Assembly (NCBI GenBank): GCA_036526135.1
Contig: DATCZA010000018.1
Coordinates: forward strand, 1 to 64,000
Direction of reading: 5' to 3'
Length of the DNA stretch: 64,000 nucleotides
DNA from: UBA2965 sp036526135
GTDB lineage: Bacteria; Pseudomonadota; Gammaproteobacteria; Pseudomonadales; Azotimanducaceae
Made by a program: the position numbers and the translations under genes. This document shows positions 16,959-25,579 of this stretch, piece by piece. Numbering within the stretch: the first letter of the stretch is position 1; each line of letters begins with the position of its first letter. The notes beneath the pieces were generated by a model, which made no database searches, had not been told where the DNA came from, and saw nothing but the letters and a program-made list of their open reading frames with translations.

Positions 16959-17744
16959 ATGACCAGATTCGGCGACATCGCGGTGGAGACCACCGGACAC
17001 GTGGCGGTGCTGGAAATACAGCGTCCGCCCAACAACTTCTTCGACGTGGACCTGATCAACGCCATGGGGGATGCCTTCGAGGCCATGGACGAGGATGCCA
17101 ACGTCCGGGCGCTGGTCCTGGCCGCCGACGGCAAGCACTTCTGCGCGGGCGCCAACTTCGGCAACCGGGACGAGCAGTCCCGCCGCCAGGCGCGCACGGC
17201 CACCGACGGCAACCCGCTCTACTCGGCTGCCGTTCGGCTGTTCGCCTGCAGGAAGCCGGTGATCGCCGCGGTGCAGGGAGCCGCCGTCGGGGGCGGTTTC
17301 GGCCTTGCCGTCATGCCGGACTTTCGGGTCGTCTGTCCCGAGACCCGGTTCACCGCCAACTTCGTGAAGCTCGGCTTCCACCCGGGCTTCGGCCTCACCT
17401 ACACCCTGCCCCGGCTCATCGGCCAGCAGCGCGCCAATCTGATGTTCATGACGGGCCGGCGCATCGACGGCGAAACCGCCTGCGAGTGGGGCCTGGCCGA
17501 CATTCTGACGGATCGGGACTCCCTCCGTGCCCGAGCCATGGAGCTCGCTCAGGAAATTGCGGAGAACGCGCCGCTCGCGGTTACCTCGGTTCGGGCAACC
17601 CTGCGTGAGGGCGTCGCCGAAGCCGTGAAGCGCCAGACCGACCACGAGTTCATCGAGCAGCATCGCCTGCAGCAGACCGAGGACCACAAGGAAGGCGTGC
17701 GCGCCGTGGCCGAACGACGGCCGGGCAATTTCAAGGGGCGCTAG
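16959..17744 (+). CDS. Enoyl-CoA hydratase/isomerase-family (crotonase-fold) protein
   Basis: A 261-residue crotonase-fold protein. The CoA-binding and oxyanion-hole segments are intact: GKHFCAGANF (residues 58-67) and QGAAVGGGFGLAVMPDFRVV (106-125). In the region that normally holds the two catalytic glutamates of hydratases, the sequence is FTANFVKLGFHPG and QQRANLMFMTG. On alignment by eye F135 and L161 stand where the glutamates belong, so a classical hydratase reaction is doubtful; isomerase, hydrolase or other chemistry is possible. GGGGGAGAG lies before the ATG. A weak promoter (TTGGGC, 16 bases, TAATGT) may lie at 16898-16925. The stop overlaps the convergent MFS gene by 14 bases. Confidence 0.85.
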   Translation: MTRFGDIAVETTGHVAVLEIQRPPNNFFDVDLINAMGDAFEAMDEDANVRALVLAADGKHFCAGANFGNRDEQSRRQARTATDGNPLYSAAVRLFACRKPVIAAVQGAAVGGGFGLAVMPDFRVVCPETRFTANFVKLGFHPGFGLTYTLPRLIGQQRANLMFMTGRRIDGETACEWGLADILTDRDSLRARAMELAQEIAENAPLAVTSVRATLREGVAEAVKRQTDHEFIEQHRLQQTEDHKEGVRAVAERRPGNFKGR

Positions 17745-19146
17745 CGGCCCTGCCGGCGTTCCGCTCGTCCAGGGCGCGACGGATCTCTCCGTGGGCGTCC
17801 TCGTCGAGATCGAAGCGTTTGAGAAGCAGCGAGCCAATGCTGTAGCAGACCAGCGGAAACAGGCTGTACAGCGTGATCATGGCCAGCTGAACCGTCATGG
17901 TCTGTTCCTGATTGGGCACGAATCCCGATGCCTGCAGCACGAATCCCGTGAGCAGAAGCATGATGCCCGTCGCGCTCTTGTACACGAAATTCCAGGCCGC
18001 AAAGTACGAGCCCTCCTTTCGTTCCCCCGTCAGATACTCGTCATAGTCGATGACGTCACCCTGGATGGACGGCGACACCGTCCCACCGCAGCCGGCAGCG
18101 AAGCCGGCAAAGACGGCGGCGGTGGCGATGTAGGCCAGCTTGAGGGGCATGCTCTCCATGAACGGGAGCACGAACATGCTGCCAAACGCGACACCGGTGA
18201 GCACCAGCGAGAAGATCCAGAGCCTGATCTTGCCGAACCGTCTCGAAAGCGGAATCCAAAGGGGCACCGAGAAGGTGGAAGGAATCATGTAGCAGAGGAT
18301 GATGGCAGGGGCCCACATGGGCGCGCCGACCACGTACTGGGCGACGTAAAGTGTCAGCGCCCCGATGGCCGCGGAGCCGACGTTCTCGATGAAAGACACG
18401 GCAATGATGATGCGGGCATGCCGGTTGCGCCAAACGTCGGCAAATGCCTGAATCGGGTTCTCGTTGACCCTTCCCTGGTAGTCGGCGCGCTCCCTCAGCT
18501 TCCAGACACCGAAGGCCATGAGCAGGCACATCACGCCGCCGGCCAGAACCGCCAGCCAGAAGGCCGTGTTTCTGACCTCCTCGGCTCCCTGCTGCTCAGC
18601 GCTGATCAGAAAGTAGAAGCTGACGAGAGAGAGAATCGAGCCGAAGGTGAAGCAGCCGTGGCGAACGCCGAACAGTCGGCTCCGCTCGTGGTAGCTCTCG
18701 GACAACTCGGCACCCAGCGAAAGGTGCGGCACCAGGAATCCGGTCATTGCGGAGTAGAAACCGATGATGGCAACGGCCATCCAGGCCACCAGGGCGCCGT
18801 CGCTGAGGCCGTCCGGCGGCGCGAAGACCATGATGAAGGCACCGCCGATGGGAATCATGCTGCCCAGAATCCAGGTTCGCCTTCGGCCCATGCGGCTGCG
18901 CGTGCGATCGCTGAGGTAGCCGGCCAGCGGATCGGATACCGCGTCCCAGATACGCGATACGCTGAAGATGACGCCCATGACGGCCGGCGCGATGAGCAGC
19001 ACGTCCGTGGAGAACTTCATGACGTAAAGGCTCATCATCAGGTACATGTACCCAGCCCCGATACCGGGCGCGCCGTAGGCGACCACGGCGGTGTTGGGCA
19101 CGCGAGCGCGGGGGTCCGCGTACGGCGTCGGCGAGCCGTCTGCCAC
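17731..19146 (-). CDS. MFS transporter, GPH (glycoside-pentoside-hexuronide) type
   Basis: A 471-residue, roughly twelve-segment transporter with the MelB-type motif SRIWDAVSDPLAGYLSDRTRSRMGRRRTWIL between segments 2 and 3 and QGDVIDYDEYLTGERKEGSYFAAWNFVYKSATGI in the C-terminal half, which are hallmarks of the GPH cation symporter family. In lipid-degrading bacteria members occur beside catabolic genes, so the substrate need not be a sugar. The start is GTG. It lies 17 bases behind the SDR gene at 19164-19940 on the same strand, so both may form one transcript. Confidence 0.88.
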   Translation of the reverse strand: MADGSPTPYADPRARVPNTAVVAYGAPGIGAGYMYLMMSLYVMKFSTDVLLIAPAVMGVIFSVSRIWDAVSDPLAGYLSDRTRSRMGRRRTWILGSMIPIGGAFIMVFAPPDGLSDGALVAWMAVAIIGFYSAMTGFLVPHLSLGAELSESYHERSRLFGVRHGCFTFGSILSLVSFYFLISAEQQGAEEVRNTAFWLAVLAGGVMCLLMAFGVWKLRERADYQGRVNENPIQAFADVWRNRHARIIIAVSFIENVGSAAIGALTLYVAQYVVGAPMWAPAIILCYMIPSTFSVPLWIPLSRRFGKIRLWIFSLVLTGVAFGSMFVLPFMESMPLKLAYIATAAVFAGFAAGCGGTVSPSIQGDVIDYDEYLTGERKEGSYFAAWNFVYKSATGIMLLLTGFVLQASGFVPNQEQTMTVQLAMITLYSLFPLVCYSIGSLLLKRFDLDEDAHGEIRRALDERNAGRAASAP

Positions 19147-19163
19147 CCGACCCCGCCCGCGGC

Positions 19164-19940
19164 TCAGGCGTTGCGGATGGTCAGACCGCCATCCACCGGC
19201 AGGGCTACGCCCGTGATGAAGCAGGCTGCCGGCAACGCCAGGCTCAACGTGGCGTGGGCGACCTCTTCGGGATCCGCATAGCGCTTGAGGGCCACCCGGC
19301 GTCGCGCGAACTCGGCCTTGGCTTCGTCGGGAATGGCAGCCGTCATGCCCGTGAGGATCGGTCCCGGACAGATACAGTTCACGGTGATGCCTTCCTCACC
19401 AAGCTCCACCGCCAGGGAGCGCGTCAACCCGATGACGCCCGTCTTCGCCGCCGTGTAAGGGCTGCCGAACTTCGTCGCGCCGAGCCCCTCGGTGGAAGCG
19501 ATGTTGATGATCCTGGCAGCCTCGGCCTTGCGCAGATAAGGGAGCGCCGCGCGGATCGTTCGAGTATGCGCCGTGAGCAGCACGGTCAAGGATCGTTCCC
19601 AGGCGTGCTCGTAATCATCGCTGTCGATGGGCGCGAACATTGATATGCCCGCGTTGTTCACCAGAATGTCGATGCCGCCGAAATGATCGGGCACCTCTGC
19701 GAACACCTCGACAATGGCGTCGGGGTCGGAAAGATCGAGCGCCCAGCCCTTGATGTCACGGCCCGCGGCAGCGATCTCGTCGACAACCTCGTTGAGCGGC
19801 TCAGCGTTGATGTCCATGGCCGCGACCTTGGCGCCCTCGTCGGCAAAGACCCGCGCCGTGGCGCGCCCCATACCGCTGGCCGCACCGGTGACGATGACCA
19901 CCTTGCCTTCCACCGATCGGCTGAGCTTGCTGAGCTTCAT
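19164..19940 (-). CDS. SDR-family oxidoreductase
   Basis: A 258-residue classical short-chain dehydrogenase: TGAASGMGRATA nucleotide motif near residue 19, NNAGIS, catalytic serine in INIAST and YTAAK, CICPGPILTGM, and a C-terminal VDGGLTIRNA. The ATG at 19940 has GAGGT about ten bases upstream. A much longer frame to 21446 exists only because the P450 gene on the other strand lacks stops in this frame and is rejected. Divergent from the P450 gene; the substrate is probably a hydroxy or keto compound of the same pathway. Confidence 0.92.
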   Translation of the reverse strand: MKLSKLSRSVEGKVVIVTGAASGMGRATARVFADEGAKVAAMDINAEPLNEVVDEIAAAGRDIKGWALDLSDPDAIVEVFAEVPDHFGGIDILVNNAGISMFAPIDSDDYEHAWERSLTVLLTAHTRTIRAALPYLRKAEAARIINIASTEGLGATKFGSPYTAAKTGVIGLTRSLAVELGEEGITVNCICPGPILTGMTAAIPDEAKAEFARRRVALKRYADPEEVAHATLSLALPAACFITGVALPVDGGLTIRNA

Positions 19941-20018
19941 ATCGTGTACCTCGTGACGGCCGGAGCGGTCTGCCCGTTCGATGCGGTCCCGTGCCACTCT
20001 AGGGAGCACCATCGCACA

Positions 20019-20048
20019 TTGCAATCGGCCGGGGAATCCCGCTAACGT
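20019..20048 (+). promoter_or_regulatory. Candidate sigma-70 promoter for the P450 gene
   Basis: TTGCAA (20019-20024) and TAACGT (20043-20048) are separated by 18 bases and end 36 bases before the P450 ATG. Both hexamers match the consensus at four of six bases. No regulator-like palindrome was seen in this divergent region. Confidence 0.4.
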
Positions 20049-20084
20049 AAACCACTTCACCCACCGGCGGGAGTTCCCTCGAAG

Positions 20085-21425
20085 ATGGCAGAAGCCTACG
20101 AATTCCACGACGACGACGTGATCGCTCCGGAGGTTTACGGACGCCACGGCCATCCCCATGGCGCGTTTGCCTGGCTCCGCGCCAACGACCCGCTGCGCTA
20201 CGTCGAGCCCACCGAGTACCTCCCCTTCTGGGCCGTGACCAAGCACGCCGACATCGTCGAGATCGAGAAGCAGCCGGAGATCTTCGCAAGCGAACCAAGG
20301 CCGATCCTGGTCAAGGAGGCACAGAGCCCGGAGGTGCGCCAGGATGTCCTGATGCAGATCTTCGAGAGGCTCAAGGACTCGCCGAAGCTCCTGGAGGTGC
20401 TGGCCACCATCGAGCAGGGCGGGTTGATCCGCTCGCTGGTCCAGATGGATCCCCCAGACCACCCGAAGTACCGGACGCTGGTCCAACCCTGGTTCAAGCC
20501 ATCCAACATCAAACGCCTCGAGGACAGCTTGACCCGCATCATCGCAAACATACTCGACGAGATGATGGGCGACGGCTCCGAGCGCGAGCTGGAGTTCGTC
20601 CAGGACGTTGCCGTCTGGCCGCCGCTCAAGCTGATCACCGAGCTGCTGGGCGTGCCCGAGGAGGACGAGTGGCGGATCCTCAAGCTCACCAACGAGCTGT
20701 TTGCCGGCGACGACCCGGAGATGAAACGGGCAGGCGACGATCCGCTCTCCATCATCGACACCATCAAGGACCTGTACGACTACTTCACCCGCTTGACTGA
20801 CGAACGGCGCGCCAACCCCACGGAGGACCTTTCCTCGTACATCGCCAACGGCCGCATCGACGGCGAGTACCTGCCGTACAAGGAGCTGATCTCCTACTAC
20901 ATCATCGTCGCGACGGCCGGCCACGAGACCACGCGCACGGCCATTTCCGGTGGTCTGCTCGCCCTGCTCGAAAACCCGGAGCAGATGAGTCTGCTGCGGA
21001 ACAACATCGACGACGAGGACCTGATCAAGCTCGCTGTGGAGGAGATGATCCGCTGGACGACGCCGGTCAGTCAGTTCTCCCGCACCGCCATGCGGGACTA
21101 CGAGCTGCGCGGCAAGCAGATTCGCCAGGGCGACGCGCTGGGCCTGTTCTACGCCTCCGCCAACCGGGACGAGGAAATCTTCGACGACCCCTTCAATTTC
21201 AGGGTCGACCGCCAGCCCAACCGTCACCTCGCCTTCGGGACCGGGCCTCACATCTGTCTCGGCATCCTGCTGGCGCGGCTGGAGATGCGGATATTCTTCA
21301 AGCAGTTCCTGCCCCGCATCGAGAAGATGGAACTGGTCGACCGGGGTCCGGAGTACCTCAAGGCAAGCTTCGTGCACGGGCTCAAGCACCTGCCGATTCG
21401 GTTCCAGCTGAGACCGGCGCGGTGA
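20085..21425 (+). CDS. Cytochrome P450
   Basis: A 446-residue soluble bacterial P450. The oxygen-binding helix has ATAGHETTRTA, the K helix has EEMIRWTTPVSQFSRTA, and the heme loop is FGTGPHICLG with the thiolate cysteine at residue 391. It would hydroxylate a hydrophobic substrate with electrons from a ferredoxin; no ferredoxin gene lies nearby. The best resemblance by motif is to CYP families active on steroids, terpenes or fatty acids, but the family cannot be named without alignment. The phosphotransferase-fold gene starts 20 bases downstream, so the group is likely cotranscribed. Confidence 0.95.
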   Translation: MAEAYEFHDDDVIAPEVYGRHGHPHGAFAWLRANDPLRYVEPTEYLPFWAVTKHADIVEIEKQPEIFASEPRPILVKEAQSPEVRQDVLMQIFERLKDSPKLLEVLATIEQGGLIRSLVQMDPPDHPKYRTLVQPWFKPSNIKRLEDSLTRIIANILDEMMGDGSERELEFVQDVAVWPPLKLITELLGVPEEDEWRILKLTNELFAGDDPEMKRAGDDPLSIIDTIKDLYDYFTRLTDERRANPTEDLSSYIANGRIDGEYLPYKELISYYIIVATAGHETTRTAISGGLLALLENPEQMSLLRNNIDDEDLIKLAVEEMIRWTTPVSQFSRTAMRDYELRGKQIRQGDALGLFYASANRDEEIFDDPFNFRVDRQPNRHLAFGTGPHICLGILLARLEMRIFFKQFLPRIEKMELVDRGPEYLKASFVHGLKHLPIRFQLRPAR

Positions 21426-21444
21426 GCACACGGGCAACCGGGTC

Positions 21445-22488
21445 ATGAGCGCGGTTCTCGATACCCTGGGCGAGCGCTTTGCCGCTTACCTGACAAAGAG
21501 CTGGAAGCAGCCGGCAACGACGCTGCACATCGAGCAGATTCCCGGCGGCGCTTCCAGGGAAACCTACCGCGTCAGGGTTTCAATCGGTGGGCAAGAGCAA
21601 GGACTCATACTTCGGCGCGATCCCGTTTCCAGCCTGATCGACACTGAGCGTTCCCTCGAGTACCGAACCTACGAGGCAGTATTTCCGACGTCGATCCCCG
21701 TGCCTGAGCCGCTGCTGCTCGAGGAGGACGCCGTCCACCTGGAACGGCCGTTTTCCGTGATGCGCGAGATCGGCGGCTGCGAGTCCAGCGCCCAGTCCCT
21801 TGCAGCACCGCCCTACCAGACCATGCGCGAGACCATCGGCCGGCGAAAGTGGGAAATTCTCGGCCAGCTCGCGTCGCTCGACTTAAGCGAGCTGGGCGTC
21901 GACGCCTTCATGGCGGTGCCGGACGATCCTGCACGACGGGAGCTCGAGCACTGGTCGAAGGTCATTGCCGACGACGCGCTGCATCCCCAGCCCATCGCGG
22001 AAGCTGCCCGCCGCTGGCTGGAGCGAAATCTGCCCGAGCCGTCGGGCCGCTTTGCCCTGGTCCACGGCGACTATCGCTCGGGCAACTTCCTCTACGATGA
22101 AGAAGGCGTCATTCGGGGCGTGCTGGACTGGGAGATGGCCCACATCGGCGATCCCCTGGAGGATCTGGCATGGTCCCTCGATCCCCTGTGGTCATGGCCC
22201 GAGCGCGAGCTTGCCGGCTCCCTGCTGCCGCGGGAGCAGGCCATCGGTATTTGGGAACAAGCCAGCGGCATCACCGTGGACAGAGACGCCTTCCGCTGGT
22301 GGCAGGTATTCGCCTCCTACAAGGGGCTGGCGATCTGGATCTCCTCCACCGAGGACTTCGTCAACGGCGCGTCCAAGGAGCCCATACTGGCAGTGGCCGG
22401 CTGGCTGATGAGCGACCGTCAGAACCGGATTCTGGTGGACCGCTTGAACCCCCGCTCCGACCACGCCTACGCGGAGCCCATCGTATGA
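21445..22488 (+). CDS. Phosphotransferase-family protein (APH/ACAD10-like kinase fold)
   Basis: A 347-residue protein of the aminoglycoside-phosphotransferase fold: IEQIPGGASRETYRV as nucleotide loop, the catalytic VHGDYRSGNFLYDE and the metal-binding VLDWEMAHIGDPLEDLAW. In many proteobacteria and actinobacteria such kinases sit in lipid or steroid catabolic clusters and resemble the N-terminal kinase part of human ACAD10/11, which acts on 4-hydroxyacyl-CoA. That makes phosphorylation of a hydroxyacyl-CoA a sensible hypothesis, but the substrate is not shown. The stop overlaps the next start as ATGA. Confidence 0.85.
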   Translation: MSAVLDTLGERFAAYLTKSWKQPATTLHIEQIPGGASRETYRVRVSIGGQEQGLILRRDPVSSLIDTERSLEYRTYEAVFPTSIPVPEPLLLEEDAVHLERPFSVMREIGGCESSAQSLAAPPYQTMRETIGRRKWEILGQLASLDLSELGVDAFMAVPDDPARRELEHWSKVIADDALHPQPIAEAARRWLERNLPEPSGRFALVHGDYRSGNFLYDEEGVIRGVLDWEMAHIGDPLEDLAWSLDPLWSWPERELAGSLLPREQAIGIWEQASGITVDRDAFRWWQVFASYKGLAIWISSTEDFVNGASKEPILAVAGWLMSDRQNRILVDRLNPRSDHAYAEPIV

Positions 22489-22898
22489 TTCCCAACCCCT
22501 CGAAGGCTCTCGTCGACCTGGCCATGAAGCTTTCCACCGGCGTGCTTCCGGAAATCGGCTCACCTTACGCGGCAGCGAATGCGGGCATGACGGCCGTCCT
22601 GCTGATCATGCTCTCACAGGACAGCGAACGGGCCATCGCGAACCGCATGAACGACATCGACGAGCTCAAAGCTCTTTTCGCGGACGCCGCGGCGTTTCCG
22701 GATCGGGTCGGGCTCGCGTCCTTCGTCGATGCCGAGCCCGACTCGCTCCTGCTGGCAGACGTGGACCGGCTGCACGCAGACGGTATGAGGCTCCTCATCG
22801 ACCTGCACGCCTGGGCGGAATCCCACGACGCCGGGCTCGATCAGGAGATCTGGGCATTCCTGGGACGCCACGCCGATCGGAACCGCTTCGACGTCTGA
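22485..22898 (+). CDS. Hypothetical protein coupled to the kinase-fold gene
   Basis: A 137-residue protein not recognised from its sequence. It is mostly helical, without signal peptide, cysteine clusters or catalytic motifs: ALVDLAMKLSTGVLPEIGSPYAAANAGMTAVLLIMLSQDSE, NRMNDIDELKALFADAAAF, then a C-terminal helix ending DRNRFDV. Small acidic helical proteins (such as DUF6285) often follow phosphotransferases of this kind; membership is possible but was not confirmed. The ATG overlaps the kinase stop (ATGA), so a shared function or complex is likely. Base composition agrees with its neighbours. Confidence 0.75.
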   Translation: MIPNPSKALVDLAMKLSTGVLPEIGSPYAAANAGMTAVLLIMLSQDSERAIANRMNDIDELKALFADAAAFPDRVGLASFVDAEPDSLLLADVDRLHADGMRLLIDLHAWAESHDAGLDQEIWAFLGRHADRNRFDV

Positions 22899-22938
22899 AC
22901 GGGCGCCGCTCCCATGGAAGCGACCCCACCGGCAAGGG

Positions 22939-22967
22939 TTGAGATGGGCCCTTACGCTGACTACAAT
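22939..22967 (+). promoter_or_regulatory. Sigma-70 promoter for tRNA-Lys
   Basis: TTGAGA (22939-22944) and TACAAT (22962-22967) are 17 bases apart, which is optimal spacing with good matches to TTGACA and TATAAT. Transcription would start about 25 bases before the tRNA. Confidence 0.7.
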
Positions 22968-22998
22968 TCGCGCTCTTTTTTGCCGCCATCCGGCAAGA

Positions 22999-23074
22999 GG
23001 GTCGTTAGCTCAGTTGGTAGAGCACCGGGCTTTTAACCCGTTGGTCCTGGGTTCGAGCCCCAGACGACCCACCA
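22999..23074 (+). tRNA. tRNA-Lys (anticodon TTT)
   Basis: A 76-base tRNA with encoded CCA. The acceptor stem is GGGTCGT (22999-23005) with ACGACCC; D-loop AGCTCAGTTGGTAGAGC; anticodon arm CCGGGCTTTTAACCCG reading UUU; T-arm CTGGGTTCGAGCCCCAG. The waaP-like gene ends eight bases downstream on the opposite strand. Confidence 0.97.
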
Positions 23075-23081
23075 CCTCCAC

Positions 23082-23936
23082 TCATCGCGTCGGCGCCAGC
23101 CCGGCAACCTGGCGTGGCAGGATCCCCTTTCTTCGCCCCTTCCGGTACAAGCGATCGGCCCGCTTTGCGATGTCGGCGATCAGACCGGAATGCCGAGCGA
23201 GAACGTCGCGCCACGGCATCTGAAAGTAGGCTGCCAGAAATCGCAGGCGGTCCCCCCGGGTCAGGGCGATCTCGTAAGCGGAGAAATAGAGGCTGCCCAG
23301 ATCCTTGACCAGCCACCGGTACGGCACGGCGTTCCGGATCTCGGCGCGATGCAGGTCAACCACGAAGATGCGGGGGTCCGGGGCCTGCGGCCCAAAGAGC
23401 TCGGGATGCAGCATCAGAAGGTGACACAGGTAGTAGTCCCTGTGATTGATACCCGCCCCGTGCATGGCGCGGGAGATGGCGGCCACCTCCTCGATCAACC
23501 GGCGTTTCAGCCCAGGCGCGGGCGGCTCCTCCGGCCAGCGCAGCACGTAGGCTTCAAGGCTCTTTACCGGTGCAAGCTCGTCGGTGATGAGAAACGACCG
23601 GCGCCTCGCGGGGTTACGCCCACGCAGCCCGAAGCCGGCGATTTCCAGGGTGCTCACCCCGGCAGCCGAGAGCGCTCGAGTGGCACGATACTCGTTCCCG
23701 GCGTCTATGACCGGGCGACGCAGCGTCAGCAGGTTCTTGAATATTTCCCGCCAGCCGGTTCCAAAATGCCGCTTGGCGTAGAACCCGGCTCCGTCGAGCT
23801 CGAAGCGGATGGTGGAGCGGCCGGCCATCTCCCGGACGCTCTCACCGCGCAGGTCGTCCACGACATCGAAGACGTCCAGCCCATGCCAGCGCTGGCCGAG
23901 ATCCGATCTGAGCTCAATCCGTTCGCGCCCGCTCAT
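23082..23936 (-). CDS. Lipopolysaccharide core heptose kinase (WaaP/RfaP-like)
   Basis: A 284-residue kinase-fold protein. FELDGAGFYAKRHFGTGWREIFKN is the nucleotide-binding region, and INHRDYYLCHLLM (catalytic aspartate D167) is the hallmark of the WaaP/InaA family, which phosphorylates heptose I of the LPS inner core. FVVDLHRAEIRNAVPYRWLVKDLGSLYFSAYEI gives the metal-binding region. It stands alone, away from other LPS genes, between tRNA-Lys and a Baeyer-Villiger-type monooxygenase. The function is well supported at family level; whether it acts on heptose I cannot be proved here. Confidence 0.87.
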   Translation of the reverse strand: MSGRERIELRSDLGQRWHGLDVFDVVDDLRGESVREMAGRSTIRFELDGAGFYAKRHFGTGWREIFKNLLTLRRPVIDAGNEYRATRALSAAGVSTLEIAGFGLRGRNPARRRSFLITDELAPVKSLEAYVLRWPEEPPAPGLKRRLIEEVAAISRAMHGAGINHRDYYLCHLLMLHPELFGPQAPDPRIFVVDLHRAEIRNAVPYRWLVKDLGSLYFSAYEIALTRGDRLRFLAAYFQMPWRDVLARHSGLIADIAKRADRLYRKGRRKGILPRQVAGLAPTR

Positions 23937-23954
23937 ACGGATCGGGCGGTGCGG

Positions 23955-25469
23955 TCAGGCCGCGTCCTGATCACGAGCCACGCTCGCCCTTCCGGCGAGT
24001 CTCGGCGCGGCCGAGTCCGGATTGCAGAAAGTAAGGACCCCGTCCTCCAGTGGAGCGTGCCTGATGGCCTTTTTGTCCTGGGCATAATTCTGGGTGTTGC
24101 GCCAGGGATCTTTCTCGCCCTGCTTCGGAAACAGATGCATGGAGCGCTGCATGTATCCCGGCGTGAAGTCGTCGATCCACTGCTTGCCCGGCATGTCACG
24201 ATCCTGCTCGCGCAACTGCGCAGCGACCTGGGAAACACCGAGCTCGTCCATGCGGTTGACAAGCCTGCACACGTATTCTGAGGTAAGGTCAGCGCGCAAC
24301 GTCCAGGAGGCGTTGATGTAGCCGAACGTCTGAACCAGGTTCGGCACGCCGGAGAACATCATGCCCTTGTAGGTGAACGTGTCCGGGAAGTTGACTTTGG
24401 CCTCGTCAACCCAGAACTCGACGCCCGACATCACCTCGAGATTCAGGCCCGTCGCCGTGACGATGACGTCGGCCTCGATGGTCTGCCCGGACTTCAGCCT
24501 GACCCCGGAGGAGGTGAAGGACTCGATCAGGTCGGTCACCACGGTGGCCTTGCCCTGGCGCAGGGCGCGGAAAAAGTCGCCGTTAGGCACCAGGCAGAGC
24601 CGCTGGTCCCACGGGTTGTAACTCGGCGTGAAGTGGGTCTGCACATCGAAGTCCGGACCGAGCTGTGCCCGCACTCCACGGAGCAGACGATCCTTTACCC
24701 ACTCCGGATTCACCCTGGTGCGGCGATAGAAGAACTGCTGCAGGGTCGTGTTCTTCCAGCGGGTGATCGCATACGCCACCTTCTCCGGGAAGATCCGGCG
24801 GAGCCGGTTGGCGATGGCATCCCGATCGGGACGGGAAACCATGTAGGTCGGCGATCTCTGCAGCATGGTGACGTGCGCTGCCCGCTCGGCGATCGCCGGC
24901 AGCAGCGTCACCGCCGTGGCCCCGCTGCCGATTATCAGCACGCGCTTGCTCGAATAGTCGAGCTCATCCGGCCACTGCTGGGGGTGAACGACGGGACCCT
25001 CGAAATCGGCCATGCCCGGGAAGTCGGGCGTGTAGCCGCCCGCGTAGCTGTAGTAGCCGCCGCACATGAAGAGAAAGTTGCAGGAGAACTCCACCACGCC
25101 ATCGGGGGTTTCCACCTCGAGCGTCCAGGTAGCCGAGTCCGAGCTCCAGCGGGCGGAGCGCAGGCGGTGGTTGAAGCGGATGTGAGGATCGACGTCGTGC
25201 TCCCGCGCCGCTTCCCGCACGTACTCCCTGATGGACGGGCCGTCGGCGATGGCCTTCGGATTGCGCCAGGGTTTGAAGTTGTACCCGAACGTGTGCATGT
25301 CGCTGTCGGAGCGGATTCCCGGATAGCGGAACAGGTCCCAGGTACCCCCAATGGCATCGCGCGACTCGAGAATGGCAAACGTCTTCCCGGGACATTTCTC
25401 CCGAAAGTGGCAGGCGGCTCCGATGCCGGATACACCTGCTCCCACGATGACCATGTCGAATTGCTGCAT
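23955..25469 (-). CDS. Flavin-containing monooxygenase, Baeyer-Villiger type
   Basis: A 504-residue flavoprotein. The FAD motif is VIVGAGVSGIGAACHF near residue 8, followed by GGTWDLFRYPGIRSDSDMHTFGY. The Baeyer-Villiger fingerprint FxGxxxHxxxWP is present as FEGPVVHPQQWP, and a second Rossmann motif (LIIGSGATAVTLLPAI) binds NADPH. Such enzymes insert oxygen beside a ketone to give esters or lactones, or hydroxylate alkanes indirectly. The ATG at 25469 has AGGTGA about nine bases upstream; a GTG four codons earlier is weaker. The next gene in this direction is the desaturase, 110 bases upstream. Confidence 0.93.
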   Translation of the reverse strand: MQQFDMVIVGAGVSGIGAACHFREKCPGKTFAILESRDAIGGTWDLFRYPGIRSDSDMHTFGYNFKPWRNPKAIADGPSIREYVREAAREHDVDPHIRFNHRLRSARWSSDSATWTLEVETPDGVVEFSCNFLFMCGGYYSYAGGYTPDFPGMADFEGPVVHPQQWPDELDYSSKRVLIIGSGATAVTLLPAIAERAAHVTMLQRSPTYMVSRPDRDAIANRLRRIFPEKVAYAITRWKNTTLQQFFYRRTRVNPEWVKDRLLRGVRAQLGPDFDVQTHFTPSYNPWDQRLCLVPNGDFFRALRQGKATVVTDLIESFTSSGVRLKSGQTIEADVIVTATGLNLEVMSGVEFWVDEAKVNFPDTFTYKGMMFSGVPNLVQTFGYINASWTLRADLTSEYVCRLVNRMDELGVSQVAAQLREQDRDMPGKQWIDDFTPGYMQRSMHLFPKQGEKDPWRNTQNYAQDKKAIRHAPLEDGVLTFCNPDSAAPRLAGRASVARDQDAA

Positions 25470-25579
25470 CTTGAAGCTCACCTCAACCCTGCCGGCCCGA
25501 TGCCGACGCCCACGTCAATGGGCGGATCACAAAGGGGCAGGATTGTGCCGCTTGCAAGGCTCATTTGCACCCCGACCGT

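Noticed and set aside
19941..21446. Extension of the SDR gene to 760 residues
   Set aside because: The added part is antisense to the P450, and the SDR fold begins after the ATG at 19940 with a ribosome site.
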